Shown in pieces: positions 40,465 to 49,377 of a stretch of DNA of 64,000 nucleotides (positions within the stretch are counted from its first letter, which is position 1; each line of letters starts with the position of its first letter). The DNA is from CAWDZK01 sp963726615 (lineage in GTDB: Bacteria > Actinomycetota > Actinomycetes > JACCUZ01), in contig CAVSCX010000006.1 of the NCBI GenBank assembly GCA_963726615.1, positions 124,001 through 188,000 of the forward strand, read 5' to 3'. The position numbers were made by a program, and so were the translations under genes. Below the pieces are notes generated by a model. The model made no database searches, was not told where the DNA came from, and saw only the letters and a program-made list of their open reading frames with translations.

Positions 40465-42489
40465 GTGCCGGACCAACCGTGGGTGATGCGTACGTACGCC
40501 GGGCACTCCTCGGCAGCCGAGTCCAACGCCCTCTACCGGCGCAACCTGGCCAAGGGCCAGACCGGGCTCTCGGTGGCGTTCGACCTGCCGACCCAGACCG
40601 GCTACGACCCCGACCACGAGCTCTCCCGCGGCGAGGTCGGCAAGGTGGGGGTGCCGGTCAGCCACCTCGGTGACCTCCGGGCCCTGTTCGACGACATCCC
40701 GCTCACCGGGATCAACACCTCGATGACCATCAACGCCACCGCGATGTGGCTGTTCGCGCTCTACGAGACCGTCGCCCTGGAGCAGGCGGGCGTAGGCCCG
40801 GAGGACGACGGCAGCGCGGCGGCCTCAGCGGTGCGGGCCCGGCTCGCCGGGACGACCCAGAACGACATCGTCAAGGAGTACCTCTCGCGGGGCACCTACG
40901 CCTTCCCGCCTGCCGCCTCCATGCGCCTCACCACCGACCTGATCGCCCACACGGTCGCCGAGGTGCCGAAGTTCAACCCCATCAACATCTGCAGCTACCA
41001 CCTGCAGGAAGCCGGCGCGACGCCGGTGCAGGAGATCGCGTTCTCGATGTCGACGGCGGTCGCGGTCCTCGACGCGGTCCGGGACGCCGGACAGGTGCCC
41101 GAGGAGCGCTTCGGCGACGTCGTGGCGCGGATCTCGTTCTTCGTCAACGCCGGGGTGCGGTTCGTCGAGGAGATGTGCAAGATGCGCGCCCTGGTCCGGC
41201 TGTGGGACGAGACGACGCGCGACCGCTACGGCGTGCAGGACCCGAAGCAGCGGCGCCTGCGCTACGGCGTGCAGGTCAACTCCCTCGGCCTGACCGAGGC
41301 GCAGCCGGAGAACAACGTCGCGCGGATCGTGCTCGAGATGCTGGCCGTCACGCTGTCCAAGGACGCCCGCGCGCGCGCCGTGCAGCTGCCGGCCTGGAAC
41401 GAGGCCCTCGGCCTGCCGCGACCCTGGGACCAGCAGTGGTCGTTGCGCATCCAGCAGGTGCTGGCGTTCGAGTCCGACCTGCTGGAGCACGACGACCTCT
41501 TCGCGGGCTCGCACGTCGTCGAGGCAAAGGTCGCCGAGATGCTCGGCGCCTCCCGTGCCGAGATGTCCCGCATCGCGGAGATGGGTGGCGCCGTCGCCGC
41601 TGTCGAGAACGGCTATCTGAAGTCCGAGCTGGTCTCGTCCCACGCCCGTCGGCGCGCCCGGGTCGAGTCCGGAGCCGACGTCGTCGTCGGCGTGAACCGG
41701 TTCACCGAGACCGAGCCCAGCCCGCTGACCGCAGACCTTGACACGGCGGTGCAGACGGTCGACCCGGACGTCGAGGAGCGCGCGGTCGCGGCCGTTCGCG
41801 CCTGGCGCGCGGGCCGCGACCCGGACGCCGTCGACGCCGCCCTCAACCGCCTCCGCGACACCGCCAAGGGCGCCGACAACCTCGTCCCCGCGACGGTGGC
41901 CTGTGCCCGGGCGGGGGTGACCACGGGCGAGTGGGCCGGCGTGCTGCGCGAGGTGTTCGGGTCCTACCGCGCCCCCACCGGCGTATCCGCGGCATCTGCT
42001 GGTGCCGACGCGGACGACGACCTGCTCGCGGTGCGGGACCTCGTGCGGCGTACCGGCGCCGAGCTCGGCACCCGGCTGCGGCTGCTGGTGGGCAAGCCGG
42101 GTCTCGACGGCCACTCCAACGGCGCCGAGCAGATCGCCGTGCGCGCGCGCGACGCCGGGTTCGAGGTGGTGTACCCGGGCATCCGCCTCACGCCGGCCCA
42201 GATCGCGGCCGCGGCGGTCGAGGAGGGGGTGCACTGCGTCGGGTTGTCGATCCTCTCCGGCTCGCACCGCGAGCTGGTGCCGGAGGTCATGCGGCTGCTC
42301 CGCGAGGCCGGCGCCGGGGATGTCCCGGTGGTGGTCGGGGGCATCATCCCGGAGTCGGACGCGCGCTGGCTGGCCGGGCTCGGCGTCGCCGGCGTGTTCA
42401 CCCCCAAGGACTACGGCATCACCGGGATCATCCGGCGGATAGTGGAGATCGTGCGGGACTCGGCCGGCCTGGCGGCGAGCACGCCCTAG
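40465..42489 (+). CDS. meaA: Ethylmalonyl-CoA mutase (MeaA/Ecm), coenzyme B12-dependent
   Basis: A 674-residue fused mutase. The N-terminal catalytic barrel begins MRTYAGHSSAAESNALYRRNLAKGQ and has the substrate-binding VAFDLPTQTGYD and MTINATAMW. The C-terminal cobalamin domain shows the base-off motif DxHxxG in KPGLDGHSNGAEQIA (about residue 548). The sequence matches the protein called MeaA in Streptomyces, which converts ethylmalonyl-CoA to methylsuccinyl-CoA in acetyl-CoA assimilation, rather than the two-subunit methylmalonyl-CoA mutase. Leaderless GTG start. Its TAG stop and the TAG of the convergent ABC permease share the palindrome CTAG, so the genes overlap by four bases. Confidence 0.92.
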   Translation: MPDQPWVMRTYAGHSSAAESNALYRRNLAKGQTGLSVAFDLPTQTGYDPDHELSRGEVGKVGVPVSHLGDLRALFDDIPLTGINTSMTINATAMWLFALYETVALEQAGVGPEDDGSAAASAVRARLAGTTQNDIVKEYLSRGTYAFPPAASMRLTTDLIAHTVAEVPKFNPINICSYHLQEAGATPVQEIAFSMSTAVAVLDAVRDAGQVPEERFGDVVARISFFVNAGVRFVEEMCKMRALVRLWDETTRDRYGVQDPKQRRLRYGVQVNSLGLTEAQPENNVARIVLEMLAVTLSKDARARAVQLPAWNEALGLPRPWDQQWSLRIQQVLAFESDLLEHDDLFAGSHVVEAKVAEMLGASRAEMSRIAEMGGAVAAVENGYLKSELVSSHARRRARVESGADVVVGVNRFTETEPSPLTADLDTAVQTVDPDVEERAVAAVRAWRAGRDPDAVDAALNRLRDTAKGADNLVPATVACARAGVTTGEWAGVLREVFGSYRAPTGVSAASAGADADDDLLAVRDLVRRTGAELGTRLRLLVGKPGLDGHSNGAEQIAVRARDAGFEVVYPGIRLTPAQIAAAAVEEGVHCVGLSILSGSHRELVPEVMRLLREAGAGDVPVVVGGIIPESDARWLAGLGVAGVFTPKDYGITGIIRRIVEIVRDSAGLAASTP

Positions 42490-43313
42490 CTGTCCTCCCG
42501 GCGGCGGAACCGGAAGTACCGCAGGGACAGCAGCAGCGCGGCGACCGACCACGCGGCCATGACCAGGGCGGTGCGGCCGAGCTCCCAGGACCCGGCAAGC
42601 TCCTGTTGCTGGAAGGAGTCCGGCAAGAACACGGACCGCATGCCCTGGCAGAGCCACTTCAGCGGGAAGAGCGCGGCCATCTGCTGCATCCACGGCGGCA
42701 GCTCGTCGTACTGGAAGAACACCCCCGAGGTGAACTGGAGGACCAGGACGACCGGCGTCACCAGAGCGGACGCGCCACGACCGTTACGCGGGACGGCCGA
42801 GAACGCGATGCCGAGCAGCGTGCAGCAGACCAGCCCGAGAGCGCTGACCCAGGTGAACACCCACCAGTCCGCCGGCCTGCTCGGCAGGGTCACCCCGAAG
42901 AGCACCACCCCGATCGCCAACATCGTGGCTACCTGGACCGCGTACACGGCCAGGACCAGACCCACCTTGCCGAGGAAGTATGCGGTGGGCGGAATCGGGG
43001 TGCCCTGCAGCCGCTTGAGCGTCCCGTCGTCCCGCTCCTGCGGGATGACGATTGCGAGGTTCTGGAACGACGTGTAGACGATGCCGGACGCCAGCATCCC
43101 GGCCAGGAAGTACTGGCTGAACGGCACCCCGGGAGCGACGTCCCCGGAGAACGCGGAGCCGAAGACGACGAGCAGCAGCACCGGCAGCAGCAGGGTGAAG
43201 AAGGCAGCCTCGCGGTCCCGCGAGAACGACAGCAGCTCGATCCGGACCCGGCTCAGCCCGATCGACCAGGTGCCCGGCAGCCGGGCTTCCGAGACCTCCG
43301 CGGGCGTGGTCAC
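42486..43313 (-). CDS. ABC-2 type transporter permease
   Basis: A 275-residue membrane protein with six helices in the usual ABC-2 layout: FTLLLPVLLLVVFGSAFSG near residue 40, FLAGMLASGIVYTSFQNLAIVI, VLAVYAVQVATMLAIGVVLFG, LVTPVVLVLQFTSGVFFQYDELP and a C-terminal helix ending RYFRFRRREDS. The QERDDGTLKRLQGTPIPP element is a hallmark of ABC-2 drug and lipid exporters. GTGA overlap with the ATPase gene. The end overlaps the meaA stop by four bases. Confidence 0.86.
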   Translation of the reverse strand: MTTPAEVSEARLPGTWSIGLSRVRIELLSFSRDREAAFFTLLLPVLLLVVFGSAFSGDVAPGVPFSQYFLAGMLASGIVYTSFQNLAIVIPQERDDGTLKRLQGTPIPPTAYFLGKVGLVLAVYAVQVATMLAIGVVLFGVTLPSRPADWWVFTWVSALGLVCCTLLGIAFSAVPRNGRGASALVTPVVLVLQFTSGVFFQYDELPPWMQQMAALFPLKWLCQGMRSVFLPDSFQQQELAGSWELGRTALVMAAWSVAALLLSLRYFRFRRREDS

Positions 43314-44161
43314 TGCCGACCCACCATGGCGAGGTAGACGTCCTCGAGCGTCGGTCTGGTCACGGCCAGGTCGGGGACCTCCCCGTCGAACGCGGCCGCC
43401 AGCTCGGCGACGGCACGGGTCGGCTCCGACGTGCGTACCGACTTCGGTGCGCCGTCCCGGTCGGTCCAGGCAACCGTCGCGTCGGCCTGCTGCCGCCCAC
43501 CGAGCGCTGCCGGCTCGGCCACCTCGATGATCTGTCCCGCGCTGATGACCGCGACCCGGTGCGCGAGCCGCTCGGCCTCCTCCAGGTAGTGCGTCGTCAG
43601 CAGGATGGTCGTCCCCTCCGCCTCGAGTGTCTCGACAAGGTCCCAGAACTGCCGGCGAGCCGCCGGGTCGAAACCGGTCGTCGGCTCGTCGAGGAACAGC
43701 AGCTCGGGCCGGCCCAGGATGCCGAGTGCGACGTCGAGCCGCCGCCGCTGGCCGCCGGACAGCAGCCGGCTGCGCTGACCGGCGCTGTCCGAGAGGCCGA
43801 CCAGCGCGATGACCTCGTCCGGGTCCCGCGCGGTCGGGTAGTAGCCGGCGAAGTGCCGCACCGTCTCGGCCACGGTGAGCTCGGAGAGGTCGGTCACCGA
43901 CTGCAGCACGATGCCCACCTTCGCGCGCCACCGCGGTGTCGCGCGTGCGGGGTCGACGCCCAGCACCGAGACCTCGCCCGAGTCGCGGCGGCGGTAGCCC
44001 TCGAGGATCTCCACGGTCGTGGTCTTGCCCGCGCCGTTGGGCCCGAGCAGCGCGAAGACCTCGCCGCGGACGATGTCCAGGTCGATCCCGTCCACGGCCC
44101 TCCGCTCGCCGTACCGGCGAGTGAGGCCGCGTACCGTGACGGCCGTTGCGTCGGGGCTCAC
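43310..44161 (-). CDS. ABC transporter ATP-binding protein
   Basis: A 283-residue ATPase with Walker A GPNGAGKTTTVE, signature LLSGGQRRRLDVA, Walker B LLFLDEPTTGFDP and switch His in LTTHYLEEAE, plus a C-terminal regulatory segment. It belongs to the DrrA-like exporters and energises the permease at 42486, whose GTG lies in its stop codon. The GTG start at 44161 is nine bases from the divergent MFS region, so the pair shares a control region with that transporter. Substrate unknown. Confidence 0.88.
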   Translation of the reverse strand: MSPDATAVTVRGLTRRYGERRAVDGIDLDIVRGEVFALLGPNGAGKTTTVEILEGYRRRDSGEVSVLGVDPARATPRWRAKVGIVLQSVTDLSELTVAETVRHFAGYYPTARDPDEVIALVGLSDSAGQRSRLLSGGQRRRLDVALGILGRPELLFLDEPTTGFDPAARRQFWDLVETLEAEGTTILLTTHYLEEAERLAHRVAVISAGQIIEVAEPAALGGRQQADATVAWTDRDGAPKSVRTSEPTRAVAELAAAFDGEVPDLAVTRPTLEDVYLAMVGRQ

Positions 44162-44194
44162 GGTCCGAGCATGTCAAACGAGGGAGGACTGCGG

Positions 44195-45478
44195 GTGCGC
44201 ACACGCGGTCCGGTCGTCGGCGTCCTGCACCGGGCCGCCCTCGACGTGCGCCCCCTGCTCCACCCCGACTTCCGGCGGCTGTTCCTCGGGCAGGGTGTCG
44301 CGTTCGTCGGCTTCCAGCTGACCGCGGTCGCCGTTCCGGTGCAGATGTACGCCGTGACCCGCTCGTCGGCCTGGGTCGGGCTGATCGGACTGGCCGCTCT
44401 CCTCCCGTTGGTCCTGCTGGGCCTGTACGGCGGGTCGGTCTCGGACGCGGTCGACCGGCGGACCCTGCTGGTGTGGGCGTCGCTGGTGGCCTGGCTGGTG
44501 ACCGGTGGCCTGCTGCTGCAGGCGTTGCTGGGACCCGGCGACCGCTGGGTCCTGCTCGCGCTGGTGGCGGTGCAGTCGGGGGCGTTCGCGATGTCGTCAC
44601 CCACTCGCGGTGCCCTGGTGCCGCGGCTGCTGCCGCTCGAGCTGGTGCCGGCCGGCAACACCCTGAACTTCACCATGAGCAACCTGGGAGCGGTGCTCGG
44701 CCCGCTGATCGCCGGCGTCGTGCTCGTGCACGGCGGCTACGCCTGGGCGTACGGGATCGACGCCGCGCTGTTCAGCGCCGGGCTCTACGCCGCCTTCCGG
44801 CTCCCGTCGATCAAGCCCCTGGGACGGGTCGTCCGTCCCGGGCTGCGCTCGGTGGTGGCCGGGCTGCGGTTCATCGGCTCCCGGCCGATACTGCTGATGT
44901 CGTTCGCCGTCGACATCGTGGCCATGGTGTTCGCGCTGCCGCGCGCGCTGTTCCCCGAGGTGGCCGACGAGCGGTTCGGCGGCGCGGGCGGCGCGGCCTG
45001 GCTCTTCGCGGCGATCAGCATCGGGGCGGTGGCGGCCGGCCTCGCCTCGGGGTGGATCGGCCGGGTCGACCGCCAGGGTGTGGCGCTGGTGGCAGCGATC
45101 GCCGTGTGGGGGATGGCGGTTGCCGCGGCCGGCCTCGCCCACGCGCTGTGGCTGGTGGTGGCGCTGCTCGCGGTCGCGGGCGCGGCCGACCTGGTGTCCG
45201 GGGTCTTCCGGCAGACGATCCTGCAGGTCTTCGCGCCGGACGAGATGCGCGGGCGGCTGCAGGGTGTGTTCATCGTCGTCGTGGCAGGTGGTCCGCGGCT
45301 CGGCGACGTGCGCGCCGGCGCGACCGCGGCAGTGGTCGGGGCGGAGGCGTCCTGGGTGGGGGGCGGGGTCGCGTGCGTCGTGGTCGTGGCCGCGGTGGCG
45401 GCGCTCTCGCCCACCCTGCGCCGGTACCGCGCGCGCCTGCCGGGGGATGCCCTGGACCGAGCCGACGGGCCGCCCTGA
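44195..45478 (+). CDS. MFS transporter, DHA3/EntS-like exporter
   Basis: A 427-residue, twelve-helix major facilitator. After LLHPDFRRLFLGQGVAFVGFQLTAVAVPVQMY it shows the loop 2-3 motif GLYGGSVSDAVDRRTLL and the segment SPTRGALVPRLLPLELVPAGNTLNFT that marks the EntS-like (DHA3) group of siderophore and drug exporters. I chose the GTG at 44195 because AGGGAGGA stands 6 nt upstream; the ATG at 44171 would add eight residues. Divergent from the ABC exporter genes. Substrate unknown. Confidence 0.84.
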   Translation: MRTRGPVVGVLHRAALDVRPLLHPDFRRLFLGQGVAFVGFQLTAVAVPVQMYAVTRSSAWVGLIGLAALLPLVLLGLYGGSVSDAVDRRTLLVWASLVAWLVTGGLLLQALLGPGDRWVLLALVAVQSGAFAMSSPTRGALVPRLLPLELVPAGNTLNFTMSNLGAVLGPLIAGVVLVHGGYAWAYGIDAALFSAGLYAAFRLPSIKPLGRVVRPGLRSVVAGLRFIGSRPILLMSFAVDIVAMVFALPRALFPEVADERFGGAGGAAWLFAAISIGAVAAGLASGWIGRVDRQGVALVAAIAVWGMAVAAAGLAHALWLVVALLAVAGAADLVSGVFRQTILQVFAPDEMRGRLQGVFIVVVAGGPRLGDVRAGATAAVVGAEASWVGGGVACVVVVAAVAALSPTLRRYRARLPGDALDRADGPP

Positions 45479-45543
45479 CGCCGACGGCTGCCTCGAACGA
45501 GGGCAGGCCTACACCACCGCGGGCTTCTCGGCCCTTGGGCTGC

Positions 45544-46530
45544 TCACGGACATGCACCGGCCGGCTCGCTGACCGGCGCCCCCACCAGCGCCTCGACCTC
45601 GGAGAGGACGTCGTCGGCGCAGCCCCACGACAGGGTGACCCCCGCGCCGCCGTGGCCGTAGCAGTGCACGACGCCACCGGGGGAGCCGTCGGTGTGCGGC
45701 ACGCTCTCCAGACGCACCGACGGGCGGGCCGGCCGCAGGCCGACCCGGTGGCCCAGGACCTCGGCGTTGCGCAGTGCCGGCACCAGCCCGACGGCTCGGG
45801 CGAGGATCTCGCGGGCCGTCGCCGGGTCCGGCTGGAGGGTCCAGTCGCCGTCCTGCGCGGTGCCGCCGATCACCACGTCGTGCTCCCGCGGGACGACGTA
45901 CATGGGGCGCTCGGCGGCCGAGGTCTCCGACACCAGAAGCCACTCCTCGACGCCGGTCTGCGCGACCCGGACCACCTGGCCCCGGACCGGGTGCAACGAG
46001 GTGTCGCCCGCCAGGGCTCGGGACGCGAGGCCGGTGGCGTTGACCACGACCCCGGAGGTGGGCAGACCGGCCAGCCTGGCCCGGGTCACGGTGCCGCCCG
46101 CCCGCTCGAGACGCCCGACCAGGTATCCCAGATAGGTGTCCATCTCGGCGACCGGTAGCGGCAGCCGCCAGCCGCGGGGGTAGCCGGGCGCGGGGTCGGT
46201 CACCGTGGCGAGGTCCGGCACCGCAGGGCGCCACCACGGCTGCTCCGGGGCGGCGGCCCCGAGCAGCTCGACGCCGTCCCGGACCCGGACACCGCTGCCG
46301 GCCTGTTCGGCGAGCCGGGTCAGCGCCCGGTAGGTGCGGGCCGCCCAGGCGGTCACCTTGTCCTGGGGGAGGGCCCGGTAGGGGTACCACAGAGCGGCCG
46401 CGACCGAGGACGTCGTCTCCGGCGGGAGGTCGCGGGCCAGCACGTGCGCCTCGTGACCCGCCTCGGCGAGCCGGACGGCGCAGGTCAGCCCCACGATTCC
46501 GGCGCCCACGACGATCACCCGTTCACCCAC
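45544..46530 (-). CDS. FAD-dependent D-amino-acid oxidase
   Basis: A 328-residue flavoprotein of the DAO family that deaminates D-amino acids to keto acids with hydrogen peroxide release. The FAD motif VIVVGAGIVGLTCAVRLAEAGHEAHVLARD is at the N-terminus. ETTSSVAAALWYPYRALP is the flavin-binding element, VVNATGLASRALAGD follows the substrate domain, and GLRPARPSVRLE plus HCYGHGGAGVTLSWGCA at the C-terminus carry the substrate-binding Arg and the flavin. Length is close to bacterial DAOs. GTG start at 46530, with the ArsR operator region beyond. Confidence 0.9.
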   Translation of the reverse strand: MGERVIVVGAGIVGLTCAVRLAEAGHEAHVLARDLPPETTSSVAAALWYPYRALPQDKVTAWAARTYRALTRLAEQAGSGVRVRDGVELLGAAAPEQPWWRPAVPDLATVTDPAPGYPRGWRLPLPVAEMDTYLGYLVGRLERAGGTVTRARLAGLPTSGVVVNATGLASRALAGDTSLHPVRGQVVRVAQTGVEEWLLVSETSAAERPMYVVPREHDVVIGGTAQDGDWTLQPDPATAREILARAVGLVPALRNAEVLGHRVGLRPARPSVRLESVPHTDGSPGGVVHCYGHGGAGVTLSWGCADDVLSEVEALVGAPVSEPAGACP

Positions 46531-46603
46531 AGCCAGCCAGCCTGCCGTACCCGCCTGCCACCTGGGAAGATCACTCGTCGTCGGGCCGGCAAGTTCCCTA
46601 GTG

Positions 46604-46629
46604 TGTTTGCCAAGGAGTATTGGCAAACA
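46604..46629. promoter_or_regulatory. Perfect inverted-repeat operator before the ArsR gene
   Basis: TGTTTGCCAA and its exact complement TTGGCAAACA flank a 6-nt spacer, 25 nt before the ArsR start. A third half-site TTGGCA lies at 46634-46639. This is the expected form and position for an ArsR-family autoregulatory site. It lies in the D-amino-acid oxidase/ArsR divergent region, so it may affect both directions. Confidence 0.65.
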
Positions 46630-46654
46630 AGTCTTGGCATGGCACCATCGAGTC

Positions 46655-47233
46655 ATGGCCGACCGCATCCTCGACGTCACCGACCCCCTGGCGCTGCGCG
46701 CGCTGGCCCATCCGCTGCGGCTGCGGCTGCTGACGCTGGTCCGGGAGCAGAGCCCGGTGACCAACGCCGAGCTGGCCACGGTGACGGGGGAGTCGACGGC
46801 GAGCGTGAGCTACCACATGTCGGTGCTGGCCAGGCACGGGTTCGTCGAGCCGGACCCGGAGGCCGGAGCCACCCGTCGTCACAAGCCCTGGCGCACGACG
46901 TACGACCGGATGCGGATGAACTCCGGCGGGCCGGGACGCACGCCCCTGGAGAGCCCCGGCGGCGGGGTCCTCGCGTCGATGCTGGCCGGTGCCCGCGCCG
47001 AGCAGGACTCCTACCTGGCCGGACCGACGGCCCCCGAGGGTGACGTCGCGGACGCGGCCGTCTTCCAGCTGACCCACCTGGTCCTCACCGCGGAGCAGGC
47101 CGAGGAGCTGTCGGCCGAGTACTCGGCCCTGCTCGACCGCTACCGCAGCGACGGCGCCCCCGGCCCGGGTCAGGCGCGTTTCTCGGTGACGTTCGTCGCC
47201 GTTCCCGCACCGGCTCAGGAGTCCGTGCGATGA
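46655..47233 (+). CDS. ArsR-family winged-helix regulator
   Basis: A 192-residue DNA-binding protein. The winged helix-turn-helix is at about residues 12-75 (LRALAHPLRLRLLTLVREQSPVTNAELATVTGESTASVSYHMSVLARHGFVEPD), and a longer C-terminal effector half lacks an obvious cysteine metal site, so it probably senses an organic ligand rather than metal. The ATG at 46655 is preceded by a perfect operator (46604-46629), consistent with self-repression. The stop overlaps the MFS gene (ATGA), so the regulator most likely controls that transporter. Confidence 0.86.
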   Translation: MADRILDVTDPLALRALAHPLRLRLLTLVREQSPVTNAELATVTGESTASVSYHMSVLARHGFVEPDPEAGATRRHKPWRTTYDRMRMNSGGPGRTPLESPGGGVLASMLAGARAEQDSYLAGPTAPEGDVADAAVFQLTHLVLTAEQAEELSAEYSALLDRYRSDGAPGPGQARFSVTFVAVPAPAQESVR

Positions 47234-48489
47234 GTCTGCTCACCGGCCCCTTGCGGCGGCGCGACGTCCGGCTGCTGCTCTCCGGCTCGGCCGTCTCGCT
47301 CGTCGGTGACGGCATCTACGGCGTCGCGATGGCCGTCGCGGTCCTGCACCTCACCGGCAGCGCCACCGCGCTGGCGGCGATGGCGGTGGTCAACCTCGTG
47401 CCGCGGGTGGCCTTCGGGCTGATGGGGGGAGTGCTGGCCGACAGGTTCAGCCGGCGGGTCATCCTCGCGGTCTGCGACCTCGTGCGGCTCCTGGTGGTCG
47501 CCGTCCTCGGCCTGCTGCTGCTCGGTGGCGAGCCGCCGCTCTGGCTGCTGCTCGCTCTCGTCGCGCCGCTCGGCGCGGCCTCCGGTGCCGCCAACCCGGC
47601 GTTCAGCGCGATCCTTCCCGACCTCGTCGACGAGGAGGAGCTGATCGCGACCGGCGGTCTGCTCGGCACCGTCAGCCCACTCGCCCAGATGGTGGTCGGC
47701 CCGGTGCTCGGCGGCGTGCTGGCGGTCTGGCACCCGGGCGCAGCCTTGCTCGTGGACGCGGCCACCTTCGCGGCGTCGGCCTGGTGCGTGCTGCTGCTCC
47801 GACCGCTGGCGGTGCACGCGCCGGCGGGCGGCACCCGTCCGCTGCCGTGGGCGGACTTCCGCGAGGGACTGGCCTACGTGCGGCGCACGCCGTGGCTCGC
47901 GGTCAACCTGCTCTCCGGGCTCGTCATCACGTTCACGGTCTCCGGCACCATGCAGATGCTCCCGGTGCTGGTGTCCCGCGGCTACGGAGCGCCGACGGCG
48001 AGCTTCGGCTACCTGCTGGCCGCGGGCGGCGTCGCCGCCACCGCGGCGGCGGCGGTCGTCGGCTCCCGACCGAGGCCGCGGCGGCCGTTGGCGTCGTCGT
48101 ACACGGCGTATGCGCTCGGGCTCGGCGCCGTCGCCGGGCTGGGCCTCGCGCCGGGCCCGTTCGCGGGGGCGGCGTTCATGGTCGTGTTCTTCGCCGGTGC
48201 CACTGCGGGCAACGTGCTCCAGGACAGCGTGCTCGGGTCCCGGGTGCCACGGGCGCTGCGCGGCCGGGTCGCCTCGCTGGACTGGGTGGCGGCGACCGCT
48301 GCCGCGCCGCTGTCGGTGGTCGTCGCGGCGCTCTCGGCCGACAACGTCGGGATCCGTCCGACGTACGTCGTGGCCGGCCTGGCCGCGGCGGTGTGCTCGC
48401 TCGCGGGGCTGGTGCTGCTGCGACGTACGGGCGAGCCGACGGACCACGACGGCGCAGAGGCCTCGCTCGTGGAACCGAGTCGTGCCTGA
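47230..48489 (+). CDS. MFS transporter, probably drug exporter
   Basis: A 419-residue, twelve-helix major facilitator beginning MSLLTGPLRRRDVRLLLSGSAVSLVGDGIYGVAMAVAVLHLTG. The loop 2-3 motif MGGVLADRFSRRVILAV and the SGAANPAFSAILPDLVDEEELIATGGLLGT segment place it in the DHA3 exporter group, like the one at 44195 but only distantly related. It is coupled to the ArsR gene by ATGA and should be induced by the ArsR ligand. A hairpin follows at 48505-48526. Confidence 0.87.
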   Translation: MSLLTGPLRRRDVRLLLSGSAVSLVGDGIYGVAMAVAVLHLTGSATALAAMAVVNLVPRVAFGLMGGVLADRFSRRVILAVCDLVRLLVVAVLGLLLLGGEPPLWLLLALVAPLGAASGAANPAFSAILPDLVDEEELIATGGLLGTVSPLAQMVVGPVLGGVLAVWHPGAALLVDAATFAASAWCVLLLRPLAVHAPAGGTRPLPWADFREGLAYVRRTPWLAVNLLSGLVITFTVSGTMQMLPVLVSRGYGAPTASFGYLLAAGGVAATAAAAVVGSRPRPRRPLASSYTAYALGLGAVAGLGLAPGPFAGAAFMVVFFAGATAGNVLQDSVLGSRVPRALRGRVASLDWVAATAAAPLSVVVAALSADNVGIRPTYVVAGLAAAVCSLAGLVLLRRTGEPTDHDGAEASLVEPSRA

Positions 48490-48504
48490 GGGCTGCTGGC
48501 CCGT

Positions 48505-48526
48505 TGTCCCGTCGACTGACGGGACA
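48505..48526. terminator. Hairpin between convergent MFS and nucS genes
   Basis: A 9-bp perfect stem, TGTCCCGTC with its complement and loop GACT, lies 15 nt after the MFS stop and 21 nt beyond the nucS stop on the other strand. Confidence 0.6.
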
Positions 48527-48547
48527 GCAGACTCGGTACCGCGACGC

Positions 48548-49219
48548 TCAGAAGAGCCGGGCGCCGACGTCGTCGAACCCGCGCAGGGCGTCGTAGTCGA
48601 GCAGCACGCAGTCGATGCCACGGTCGGTGGCCAGCACCCGCGCCTGCGGCTTGATCTCCTGGGCCGCGAAGACGCCGCGGACCGGGGTCAGGTGCGGGTC
48701 GCGGTTGAGCAGCTCGAGGTAGCGGGTGAGCTGCTCGACGCCGTCGATCTCCCCGCGACGCTTGATCTCCACGGCCACCGTCGCTCCACCGTCGTCGCGG
48801 GCGAGGATGTCGACCGGACCGATCGCGGTCGGGTACTCCCGGCGCACCAGCCGCCAGCCGGCACCCAGCGTCTCGATCTGGTCCGCGAGCAGCGCCTGCA
48901 GGTGCGCCTCGACGCCGTCCTTGACCAGTCCCGGGTCGACCCCGAGCTGGTGACTGGTGTCGCCCAGGACCTCGTCTACCGTGATCACCAGCTGTTCGCC
49001 GGCCTTGTTCGACACGGTCCAGACGCCCTCGTCCGCACCGCTGCCGACGCGCAGCGTGCACGGCGGGGTCATCCACATCAGCGGCTTGTAGCCGCCGGCG
49101 TCCGAGTGCACCAGCACCGAGCCGTCGGACTTGACCAGGATCAGCCGTGGGGCGCTCGGGAGGTGGGCGGTCAGCCGCCCGACGTAGTCGACCGAGCACC
49201 GGGCGACGACCATCCTCAC
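48548..49219 (-). CDS. nucS: Endonuclease NucS (EndoMS), non-canonical mismatch repair
   Basis: A 223-residue endonuclease that cuts both strands at mismatches and replaces MutS/MutL in most actinobacteria. The N-terminal domain starts VRMVVARCSVDYVGRLTAHLP; the C-terminal PD-(D/E)XK domain shows GPVDILARDDGGATVAVEIKRRG with the catalytic Asp, Glu and Lys, and ends FDDVGARLF, a short tail resembling the beta-clamp-binding end of the family. The GTG at 49219 is the family start. A CAGGAT box lies 5 nt upstream. The 158 bases beyond the start show no further gene. Confidence 0.93.
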   Translation of the reverse strand: MRMVVARCSVDYVGRLTAHLPSAPRLILVKSDGSVLVHSDAGGYKPLMWMTPPCTLRVGSGADEGVWTVSNKAGEQLVITVDEVLGDTSHQLGVDPGLVKDGVEAHLQALLADQIETLGAGWRLVRREYPTAIGPVDILARDDGGATVAVEIKRRGEIDGVEQLTRYLELLNRDPHLTPVRGVFAAQEIKPQARVLATDRGIDCVLLDYDALRGFDDVGARLF

Positions 49220-49224
49220 GTGAG

Positions 49225-49230
49225 ATCCTG
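49225..49230 (-). promoter_or_regulatory. Candidate -10 box (CAGGAT) of nucS
   Basis: On the minus strand CAGGAT ends 5 nt before the GTG. The spacing fits the leaderless pattern, but the first base deviates from TAnnnT. Confidence 0.3.
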
Positions 49231-49377
49231 GTTCGCCATCGCCACATCATCGCAGCGGCCACGTCCTCCCCTCGTGCGTCCCTCGCGTCGACCGCCTCGA
49301 CGATCCGCATGAGCAGGCGGCTGCTGGTCCCGGGAGCTTGGCGAGATCCCGCGGAGCACGTCACCGACAGTCCTAGT

